NCBI GenBank assembly: GCA_030248065.1
Contig: JASAMV010006607.1
Coordinates: 1-64,000, forward strand
Direction of reading: 5' to 3'
Length of the DNA: 64,000 nucleotides
Origin: Rhynchonema sp. JSB1_4
Lineage: Eukaryota; Nematoda; Chromadorea; Monhysterida; Xyalidae
Below are positions 50,385 through 60,082 of this stretch, one piece after another (the first letter of the stretch is position 1; the number at the start of each line of letters is the position of its first letter). A program made the translations under genes and the position numbers. The notes below the pieces were generated by a model. It was not told the DNA's origin and made no database searches. It worked only from the letters and a program-made list of their open reading frames with translations.

Positions 50385-51595
50385 TCCGCAACATTCTGGC
50401 CCGGAAGTTCAGGTCCGACATTTCAGGCCCAGTTTTTCAGGCCCAGCCGATTCAGGCCGGCATATTTGACCTACTTTATAGGCTTAGGCTCCAGCAGTGG
50501 CCTGAATGGCCGGGCCTAGGGCTCGAGCGGGAAATTTTTTTCCCGCGGCTTTTCGCGGGAGGGAGGGAAATTTGCGGGAAATTTCCCGACCCCGTTTCCC
50601 GGGAAATATTTTCGATAGTGGCATTTCCCGCGGGAAATAGTGCCTGAAAATTCCCGCGGGAAATTTCCCGCGGGAAATCGGCATTTTCCCGCTTTTCCCG
50701 TTTTTCGACCATTTCCCGCGCGGAAATTCCCGTCGGTAATTCCCGTGAAATTTCCCGCGGGAAACGGGAAATCGAAACGATCAGATCACCTTTTGTTGGC
50801 CTTTCTTCTTTAATATGGGTTGGAAATAGAATTGTTGTCTTTTCCAGACCTGTTCATGAAGATCACGACCCTGAGCAATAACTTAGACTGCAGTTTTCAA
50901 CTAACACCAGCGGCTCACGCACTGAGAACTGATCAGTCAAGAAATTCACGGAGTTAATGGCACGGGCGTGTACATAGGGTACTCGTTTGAACATGTCTCA
51001 GCATGAACAGGCCTGACTTTTGGCACATACTGTTATGCAGTTGTTGTTCATCCTCCAAAGAACAAGTTCACCTTTAAGTGCCCTTTTTTTACACTGCCAG
51101 TTCACATCAACGGACAACAGGAATTGTCATCCACTTTTTAAAACATCAAAAGAATGCTTATAGCGGCCAGCTATTGCGTTAGTAACTTCGCACACCGAAA
51201 ACTGGGGCGGGAAATTTAAGGGAAATATCTCTTTTCCGCGGCAAATTTACGGGAAATTCCTATTTTCACGGGAAATTTAAGGGAAATTCCTATTTTGTGC
51301 CGGAAATCTGCGGGAAATATCACCATTTCCAGCTGGAAATTTCCCGCTTTCCCTCATTTCCCGCGGGAAATAGGCCTTTTCCCGCAAGTTCCCGTCCTTC
51401 AAAATTCTGAAAACCATTTCCCGCGACATTTCCCGTCCTTCAAAATTCCAAACTTCCATTTCCCGTAAGAATTCCCGGACTCTTAAAGCGGGAAATTTCC
51501 CCAACTTTTCCCGTCCTTCAAAAAAATTTGCCGCGCGAGCCCTAGCCGGGCCTGAACTTGTGCCCCGGAACTGAACCAACGCACAATACAGAGAA
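50385..51595 (+). repeat. TTCAGGCCC dispersed repeat, split by a hAT-like insertion
   Basis: The left part (50385-50516) and the right part (51545-51595, ending CCCCGGAACTGAACC) together match 8575-8775. The two halves join cleanly when the insertion and one 8-base duplication are removed. Confidence 0.65.
50517..51544. mobile_element. 1.03-kb hAT-like element rich in GGGAAATTTCCCG
   Basis: The ends TAGGGCTCGAGCGGG and its mirror CGCGCGAGCCCTA are flanked by a perfect 8-base duplication GCCGGGCC (50509-50516, 51545-51552). Most of both arms is a degenerate tandem of GCGGGAAATTTCCCG-type palindromes. The central part (about 50770-51190) is unrelated unique sequence with no recognisable transposase. 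Confidence 0.82.
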
Positions 51596-52229
51596 GTAGC
51601 GTTAGTTGTGGATCTGACGTGACCAGTAAACTATGCGTAGGCACGGGATCTGACCAGCTCCTATTCCCCGCTTCAGCTGAACTTCAAGATTTGTTAGTCG
51701 TTCGGTGATACTGTGATATTCTCAGGGATCCCGTTTGATGATTGATTCTAATTGAAACGCCCAGAATTTTAAAAAAGCTGAACTTAATCTAAACCCGAAA
51801 TAAACTGTCGTTCGGGGCTCGATTTGATTCATTATCAAAGGTTATAAGCTAAATTAAAAGCATAAGTCAGCCATAACCACCCTGGCTGGCTGAGATGCTG
51901 CACAGCCCGTTTTAAGAAATGAACATGAAATCAGCAACGCGTTTTTTGCAACCGGCAGCTGGCGAAAATTGACGGCCGCACCAAATCGCGCGTCAAGTTG
52001 CCAATCGATGCGTTTGCTATGGTCCAGCGTAGTCACGAGCAAAAAATAGGGATCGGGAAAAAATACACCAAAGGGGAAAACGAAGTGCGTCATCTGGGGC
52101 GGCCCCTTAATTCAAATAACCTGACTATCCCACACGCGTCTCGACGGCAGATTGAACCTGACCTTTTTTCATCATCGAGTCCACGACACGCTCGCGGCTG
52201 CGGCCTTTCGGTCCCCGAGACCTGCACCT

Positions 52230-53090
52230 CTACAGTACTGACGTCAGGCCGCAAGCCTTCGGTCAAATCCTTCACTCCACCCATATACATCAACGGTGCG
52301 CTGTTTCCCACCGACTCCAACCCGAAGGAGACCCTCAACGTCACCTTCAACGCTGTCAGCAAGTCTATAATAAACTACGCTGCGCCAGTATGGAAGCCAA
52401 CCACGAACAAGAAGGGTATAGACCGCATCCAGCCAGCCCAAAATGCCGCCCTGAGGGTCATTTCCGGTTGTCATCTGATGTCAAAAACGGACCACACCAA
52501 GAGTGCAAGCAGCTGATGGTCGATCGCAATACCACCCATGGTCAGCGCGCAATTCTTGGCGGCAGCTCAACAACAAGAACATCCCTGCCACGAAACGACA
52601 ACCGACCCACACCCGAAAGCCAAACGTCGACCAACTACCCAGTCCAAATTCTCGGAAGTTGTGCAACGCAACACCGTTAGGACGAAGAAGAAGAAGTACA
52701 ACACGGCAAAACGCTGAAAGCGATGCACATACAGCGACTACGTCTCACGTCACGAGACAAGGCGGCACTCAGCGTCAATCGGGTTCTAGGCACCAAACCG
52801 CCCGACATCAGCCCAGAAGAGGAGTCGCTGGACAGGTGTACAAGATGCATCCTAGTGCAACTACGCAGTGGGCACTGCCGCATGCCGAACTCATATCGCA
52901 ATCGCATCGACCCAAACATACAAAACGTGTGCCCTCGATGCAACACCGAGCCGTTGGATTCAGTTTATGTGAATTCTATCTCCCGATGACACGGTCGAAC
53001 ATCTGTTCCGTCGCGAAAGTCGACCCGTACCCTTGAGCCCGAGCGACCTGTGGGGAAACCCGAACAAATGCGCAGAAGAACTGTAGGACA
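52230..53090 (+). pseudogene. broken non-LTR (Jockey/CR1-like) retrotransposon, 3' part of the reverse transcriptase ORF
   Basis: Blocks typical of the polymerase C-terminus appear in order but in three frames: INGALFPTDSNPKETLNVTF, KSIINYAAPVWKPTT, RIQPAQNAALRVISGCHLMS, SAQFLAAAQQQEHPCH, LVQLRSGHCRMPNSYRNRID, then VCPRCNTEP and DTVEHLFRRES...SPSDLW. Stops and frameshifts lie near 52500, 52680 and 52980. About 60 residues usually found between the VTF and KSIINYAAPVW blocks are missing, so there is also an internal deletion. The palm-domain catalytic motifs are absent. It is a dead fragment. Confidence 0.8.
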
Positions 53091-53330
53091 TCTTCAGCCA
53101 GCAATAACGCGACCACGACTTCCGCTCGCTTGGCAACCAACCAACCTAGTAAGCAACCAACCAACGCAACTTCCTCCACAGGCCCAAACAAGAGAAATTT
53201 TTAGGGGAACTTTTGAACAAATTGAAAAAAGTTCATCGAAGATCTCGGCACGGATCGATCGCGCTCGTGCACGGCTTGATAGTAGGGACCCACACCCCAG
53301 GAGAGACGCAAGCGCGCGTTCCCTCGCTGG

Positions 53331-53400
53331 CTTAGGCTAAGGCTTAGGCCCCAGCCACCCCTAATAATACACTGCGTGTAGGCCTAAGCCTAAGCCTAAC
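53331..53400. repeat. short telomere-like TTAGGC / GCCTAA arrays, inverted
   Basis: GGCTTAGGCTAAGGCTTAGGC at 53330-53350 (imperfect units) faces AGGCCTAAGCCTAAGCCTAA at 53381-53400. TTAGGC is the telomere unit of most nematodes. The arrays are only two to three units long. A weaker GCCTAAGCC patch is at about 1203-1240. Confidence 0.5.
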
Positions 53401-54317
53401 AACAATGGTCAAGCCAAGAGCCTAACCTCAAAATAACTATTGTTCCTTAACCACACCTCGAAGAATCTCAACTTGGACCAACATAAGTCATGAAAATCTA
53501 CTCCATCGATACAACCTTGGCATTTGATTGGAATCAAGTCGTCACAGGATTTTGGTTGGTTGTTTACTTGTTTTGTTTTTTTGGGCCGTGGTGGGCTGGG
53601 TGGTTTGCCTGTTGTGCTCACCGTGAAAAAATTCGTTCTTTTTCCTGGTGAAAACGGGAAAAACCGTTTTTTTTGAGCGAGATAAATTTCCAAACTATAT
53701 TACCGGAAAAATTATCGGTAACTTAATTTTCCTAGAAAAATATGTTTTTTGGTCGAAAATGGCAAAAAATTTTCTTGAGGGTCCGAAACTATGCAGAGGC
53801 CGCAATCGGACCGGGTTTGTCCGACCTGGCCCGGGCCGATCACCAAATCTCCGGCCCGGCCCGACCCGAATTTTTTGTGTCAGATACCGCAAAAAACCTA
53901 AATAGAAGGGGCAGGGGGCTCTATTAATTCACTGACCCCATCAAGGGGGCTCTATCACGGGGGGCTCTATTCCGGGGGGGTTCTATTAATTCACTGACCC
54001 GAATCTGAAAAATTGTTCCCAGAAATTTCCCTAAAAACCCCCAAAAAGGGGGGCTGAAAGGATGTTTTTTTTGCTTTTACCGTATTTCCCTAAAATAGAG
54101 CCCCCCAAAAATACAGCCCCCTAAAAGGGGTCAGTGAAAAAATAGAGCCGCCAAAAATACAGCCCCAGCCCCCCAACTTGGAATTCCCCGTAAACCGTAA
54201 AGTCAAGTTCTTGTATAAGACACCTTATGTACAACGTTTGTGGCTGAGTATATGATGACGTAAAGCCTTTTACGGAAGATTTGCACCTAAAAACACACAA
54301 TAATGACCAATACCACC

Positions 54318-54711
54318 CAGAGGTGGGAATCAGGCCGGGCCGGGCCGAGGTTTCCGGCCCGAACGGTCGGGCCGGGCCGGGCCGGGGTAGCCGGCCTGAA
54401 AAGGCCCGACATCATCGAATTTCAATAAAAAATTGTGATTTTTCAGGCTAAATTTGCCAAAATTTCTCGCGATTCTGCAAATTAGTACCGACTTCTATGA
54501 TTATCAGGTATTTTTAAACCAAAAAACAGTAATTTTTGCACCAAAAAATTGCTTCAAAATGTCATCAGAAAATGTCGGGCCGAAAAAATCGGGCCGGGCC
54601 GGGCCGACTTTTTTCCAAGTCGGGCCGGGCCGGGTCGGACTTCCCGGGCCGGGCCGACCCCCGGACCTCGTCGGGCCGGGCCGAGGTAACCCGGCCCGAT
54701 TCCCACCTCTG
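54318..54711. mobile_element. hAT-like MITE, ends CAGAGGTGGGAATCGGGCC
   Basis: The inverted ends CAGAGGTGGGAATC and GATTCCCACCTCTG are flanked by ATACCACC / GTACCACC, a 7 of 8 match to a target duplication. The subterminal arms are tandem GGGCCGGGCC. A truncated relative with the same left end is at about 26858 in the caveolin intron. It is non-coding. Confidence 0.8.
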
Positions 54712-55236
54712 GTACCACCCTGACAGAACTCCATTTTAGGGGCATTTTTGGGAACATTGTTAGAGATTTTGGGCAGCGAAAAAATACAGCCCCCCCAAAA
54801 ATAAAGCCCCCCAAAAATACAGCCCCCTAAAAGGGGTTAGTGAAAAAATACAGCCCCCTTGTATTTTAGATTTTAGCATTCATTCGTGTCTATTCGTCAA
54901 TAAGAGCCGTATTATGTGCTCCAGTCCAAACGAACAACGAACGTGCATAAATGTACCTGCGCACAAGTATCAAGCCTTAATACACTGAGTATTTTTTGAC
55001 AAAAACTACTATTCTTTCAGTAAAATAAGTCACTTCAGAAGCTTCGGGCCGAGGTGTCCGGCACGGTCCGGCCCGATCCTCCAAATCTCCGGCTCGAACC
55101 AAAAGCTCAAAATCGCGACCCGGCCTGAGGGCGGGCCGGCCCGATTGCGACCCCTGAAACTATGTTACAAAATCGACTAAAAAGAGGCTAAAAAAGGTGA
55201 AAACAAGGCTTTTTCGGGCCTATGATACATAAACAA

Positions 55237-55548
55237 CAGAGGTCGCAATCGGGCCGGGTCGGGGATTTGGAGGCACACCGGCCCGAAGCTTCGGAAGTAA
55301 CTTATTTTAATGGAAGAATAGTGATTTTTTGTCAAAAAATACTAAAATTTCTGACGGATTCGGCAAGTTAGTGATCAGTACTTGTCTATCTGACAACCTT
55401 TTCATTGAAAGCAATGATTTTTCCACCAAAAAATAGGTTCAGAAAAATCGCAAAAATTATGACAAAAATCGGGTAAAAATCTGACCCAAAAATTCGGGCC
55501 GCGCCGGGCCGAGCTTTGGCCACGTCTGGCCGGGGATTGCGACCTCTG
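55237..55548. mobile_element. hAT-like MITE, ends CAGAGGTCGCAATC, 8-bp target ATAAACAA
   Basis: The inverted ends CAGAGGTCGCAATCGGGCCG and CGGGGATTGCGACCTCTG are flanked by perfect ATAAACAA duplications (55229-55236, 55549-55556). It is a sister family of 54318-54711. Degraded relatives occur at about 53790-53880 and 55030-55155. Confidence 0.85.
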
Positions 55549-57502
55549 ATAAACAAGCAAAAAACTGCGTAAAAGTAGGTGTTTCGCCCATCGGATTTCC
55601 TTAAGCACTGGTGATTTATTTGAAAAAAAGGTGGCCGTCAAAAATCCCGAAACGAAAAATCCTGAAAAATAAAAAGGTGTGGAAATGGACCAAATTTTTT
55701 TGTCAGAAGTTGGCATTCATGTAACCGGTATCGCAGGCAACGCTACCCGAACGCATATGCGCGTCACGTGCTGAGCGAAGACACCGTGTGGCGACATTCA
55801 CGTGGACACATCATTCACACGATTAGAGTGCTCAGGTGATTTTTTGTCCTTAGTTTGGGGAGCCGGAGATCAGCAGGAACGGGCCGGGTCAAAAATTGCG
55901 GTCCGCCCCGGTCCTGACCTGTGGGGTAGGGCTGGGCGTTTCTAAAAATTTTCGACATTCGACTCGACTCTTCATTTTGGCTTGGCAGATTCGGCATCGA
56001 CAATCGACATCATGGGTCGACGTCACTGTAGTGGATGGGGGGATTCCCCCTTCCCCCTCAGGTGGGTACGTCTGTTCCCCTCCGAGAAAAAGCGGGTACC
56101 GCATGTTCCCCCTCCGGACCAGGAACAACAATGGCTTGCACCCATAGGTAAAATGGGTGTTTTTCGACCTGAAAACATAAAAATTGCGCAAGCCTCCACA
56201 TCATGGCTATTTCAGGCAAAAATGCAAAAAGTACCAATTTTTTAGCCAACTTTGCAGTATAATGCATGCAAAAACACTTTTTTCGGACCGCAGGGGTACC
56301 TTGCAACCTTCTGGAGGTTGGGTAGGTAGAGGGGCTACCTTGCAACCATTTGCCTGCGACCACGAATGAATGTTGGGCTGGGGGGGGCCAGGTCCGCTTT
56401 TGCGATCCAAACGCTTGAGTCGAATTGTTCATCGACTATTGCGCCCTGCCCTCGGAAAAGAATGGCTGTAGCCTGCGGCCACACTGGGTCGACATAATGT
56501 CGAAAATTTTCGACACGTCATTTTCGACATAAGAATGCCTGCGTAAAACGTGAAAAAGTTGGACAGCAGTCCCCGAAAAAGGCTCGTCATTATTGACTCA
56601 TCCGTGCTGGGCTAAAATGGCCGATTTTACTGAACAATTAGCTCTGAAATTGAGTACTCCGAGCTCAGAGGGTGAATTGTACGGTTAGATTGAGTCCCCC
56701 AGGCGAAGGTACGGTACGGAACACCCGATGGAGAACCCCTTCCCCCAGGTAACTGTACAACACCTGGAGACCGCTAGACAAGTCGTCTCATTTCATCAAG
56801 CTCAGGTCTTATCATGGTTAAGTCTGTCTGCCCGGCCCGGCCCCCAGGCCCATTGAAGTATGACGATGAAGTGCGATTTTCAACAATGTTTGCTCCTTAA
56901 ATGTAATGCTTTTGCCTTGGCAGCAGTAGGCCAGAAATTCCTATCCTGAAACTGAATTTGCAAGGGAACCATGCCGCAAAAATGTCGAATCCAGTGTCGA
57001 AAATAATTCACATAAAATTCGACATTTGATTTTGACGTTCGAGATTGTGTTTTCAAAAACATCGACATTCGGGATTAATCGACATGTGTAATGTCGTAAA
57101 TTTTTGACACGGCGAAAATGTCGAATGTCGAGGTCGAGCTCAATCCAACTGTGGGGCTCTATTTTAGGGAATACGGTAAAAAGCCAATATGTTGTACGAA
57201 GCTTTACCACGAAAGACGTAGCTTTGCTTGTAGGAAAACGAATCGGTTGCCAAAATGGGCCGAACGTTTTGCGCCGGCGTCGCGCGAAATTGTCACAGTG
57301 GAGGAGTCAATATTGGATCGACGAAAGAAAATACTGACTACGTTAGCAAAATTGGTTTATTTCGAGCGTCGTGTCAGGTGTCACACAAAAGGGGGATTCT
57401 GCCGTGCCGTGCCGGCCAAGACCTGCCCTATTGCGGCCTCTGACTCTGCGCGTAGTTTTTAGGTAGAAAATACATATTACAACTGGACTTTTTGCTTGCA
57501 AC

Positions 57503-57923
57503 TATGGATCGGAAGATATCGGGTATCGGCGTCCAAAAAGTATCGGGTATCGGCATGTTTTTCCAAGATATCGGGTATTACACTTTTCGCGATTGAAACC
57601 CCTTTCTCAAAAACATATCTTCAGATGTTCACTGTTTTACGAACTAAAATTTTTTCAAATGTATGTGGGAGTTCTTTCCACGTTGGATGACACAACAACA
57701 GAGCAAGATTTTTGCGCGCGTACTCGATGGTTATCTCAAAAGAACGAAGAGCGCAAATCGCATTTTTGCTGTGAAAACGGCGTTTTTATCGGTATTTTGG
57801 CGTTATCGGGTATCGGGTTATTTTCGAAGTATCGGGTATCGCCTTTTTTATGAACTATCGGGTATCGGCATTTGCCAGGTATCGGCTATTGGGTAATCGG
57901 CATACCCGCAATACCGATCCCTA
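57503..57923. mobile_element. hAT-like MITE with tandem TATCGGGTATCGG, 8-bp target CTTGCAAC
   Basis: The ends TATGGATCGG and CCGATCCCTA are flanked by a perfect CTTGCAAC duplication (57495-57502, 57924-57931). Both arms are tandem TATCGGGTATCGG units. The middle is non-coding. The family's typical end would be TAGGGATCGG. Confidence 0.82.
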
Positions 57924-58317
57924 CTTGCAACCAGGGTTTTTTCTCAAAATGGGTCAGTATCTCATTTGCCAAAAATCTTGTGGCCCATTCTTACTTACTG
58001 GCTCCCTGGGATTCTAATGGCCATCTGCCAAAATCTTGTGGCTCATTCAAAATTTTTTAATGGCCCACTAAGCAACCGTTAGTGACAAGAAAACCCAGCC
58101 TGTGCACCTGAACTTGGGGGAGTACAAAAATGCATCATTGCGAAACCAACACTCGTTGTTTTGTGTTTGGTAACGCTCGAAATACAAAGCTCTTTTTTGT
58201 CTTTGCAAAACGTCGCGTGGCCGAGACTAGCGTGATTTTGCCTCAAAACAGTCAGTATCTATTTGATTTCTGTTCTCCAGTTACACGCGAAACGTTGATC
58301 CAGCGAGTCGCAAAGTG

Positions 58318-59372
58318 ATGGAAATCGATGAGAAATGTATTTTCGTCGAAACATCACCGAGTTCGTCAACCATTCCTCCTGACCACAACCTGCCGACCAC
58401 ACGAAAACAAACTCGGGATATTCCGTCGCAGTTGAATCAATTCCACCCGTCGAATTCGAAAGGTTAGCAGGCGGGAGGCGCTGACCAGAAACCCGCAAAT
58501 TATAGACTGTTAGTCTTATTTTCGAATTATTTGAGGAAAACCAGCGCTGTGGTCAGGAATATGCCAATTTTGCTGTGTGTTTGCTTCATTGTGCCTTTAA
58601 GCAAATCAACTGCATCAAACCACAACACCAAGCAAAAGCAATAAATTCAATAAAAATCAGGTGTAGGTGCAAGTTGCAGCTGGTAAAGTTTGAAAAAAAT
58701 CTGGAGCGCCGTGAGTATGAGGGCTGTTATATCGCTGGACTCACCGGTGTATGTCATTTGCTTACGTTATTGACGAAATTTTGTGCACAGCCGCGACGCG
58801 GACATCTGGGCACGGCATAACTGCCACACTGGCCCAGTTTCTTGTTCTATTTTGGCTTCCTTGATGTTTCACCAGGACTACAAACCTGCCGCGAACACTG
58901 GTGCTGTAATATTATTACGAATTCAATGTCCAGAAAATAACCAAACCGCAAAAATAATTTCACAATTGCCGTGCTTGATCCATCGCGGCCCACACATAAT
59001 AATATGACATTAAATCACATATTCTGACTTCAAAAATCAAGATTTCTATTCTCTTCAGATTCTACCCCATCCTCTACACCACCCCCGCCCATCCCCAAGC
59101 CCACCACCACGCTGTCCCGTCGCGCCTGGATCTACGCGCCTCGTTGGGGATTTGTGTTGGAACCATTCGGTTACGAACGATTCAAGCTCAATGCGCACAA
59201 TGCGAATCGGGGCTTCGAGACTGTGCTACTTCGGCTGTTCGCTTTGCCGATCAGGCATCAGGATCAGCCTCCTGCTACCGGCAGTGGCGGGAGTTTGAAT
59301 TTGAAGCAGACCGTTGAGCGACTGGAGGGCAATATACGACGCACCAAGATTCAGCAGTCCGGCACTGAGTGA
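58318..59372 (+). CDS. unrecognised two-exon gene, 152 aa
   Basis: Exons 58318-58462 and 59059-59372 join in phase (145 + 314 = 459 bases) with consensus-like splice sites. The N-terminal half is Ser/Pro/Thr-rich and looks disordered (TSPSSSTIPP, then STPSSTPPPPIPKPTTT). The second half is more ordered: LSRRAWIYAPRWGFVLEPFG, then LLRLFALPIRHQ, a low-complexity GSGGS linker and a basic amphipathic end (VERLEGNIRRTKIQ). No signal peptide or membrane segment is seen. The intron contains a sense copy of TGATGTTTCAC. I do not recognise the family; a polypyrimidine-CAG at 58280 could be a trans-splice acceptor. It could also be the 5' end of a longer gene. Confidence 0.55.
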
Positions 59373-60082
59373 TCTGATGAATACAACCGAATTCACTATG
59401 CGATGGATGGACCAGGCATACAGTACAGTATGTAATTGTCTGTTTTGTATTTCATGCGTTGTTCTCTATCTACGCATCTCTGTGTTGAGCGCAGGATGTG
59501 AATGCTGGTTTTTACCATCGAGTTTGTCATTGGTCTGGCGGTTTGTGAATATCAATTAATTCTCAAGACACTTGCGTTGTTCATCCGATTCCATGCCGTG
59601 GCTTGGAATTTTGACCCGAACTTTCCGTGGAGCCAGATTTGTCTGTTGGCTTGCTTTTTTAATGTTAAACAAACACGGGCAGACAGCCTGTGCTTGTGCA
59701 TATCTTGTCGGTTCTTTTCCTTATGTTACCTATTCACTGCGCTCCGTATTTGAGCTTTGTTGTTACATTCTGGAATAAGATTCTGGTCGAATACGTTGTT
59801 TGTGCCTAACCATTTGAAGATTGGAAGTGAGTTTAGAAATCGTAGCTCAATTTAAATTGGTGTAAACGCAAGGATAGGTGTTAGACTAACGTTGTTCGCA
59901 AGTTTCTGTCATTTTTTGTGTGATTTTCCGCCAATAAAGTCAAAGTTCTTAGCTGTGCATTTTACGCGAATATTCCTTATCTCTCACAGTCGTGGCACAG
60001 TTTATAGCTTGCCAGTCACGGTCGGCTGTGGCTGTATTGCTGCCTCAGTTCTACATTTTTTCATTCACCGCGATTTTCCAAC
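59373..60082. other. intergenic between the unrecognised gene and nitrilase
   Basis: About 700 bases in tandem orientation. No exon was recognised; the short open frames here have no family resemblance. It presumably carries the nitrilase promoter. Confidence 0.4.

Larger units (their letters stand above)
54080..57176. mobile_element. possible 3.1-kb TA-target element with nested hAT MITEs
   Basis: Inverted ends CCGTATTTCCCTAAAATAGA and TCTATTTTAGGGAATACGG are bounded by TA (54078-54079, 57177-57178). Inside are tandem GCCCCCCAAAAATACA blocks (54100-54175, 54780-54860) and two younger hAT-like insertions. The two ends could instead belong to two separate elements, so the span is tentative. 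Confidence 0.4.

Noticed and set aside
57118..57462. 114-codon open frame with LPKWAERFAP...ILDRRKKILTTLAKL
   Set aside because: It overlaps the end of a transposon and has no recognised domain; perhaps a transposase remnant, but not supportable.
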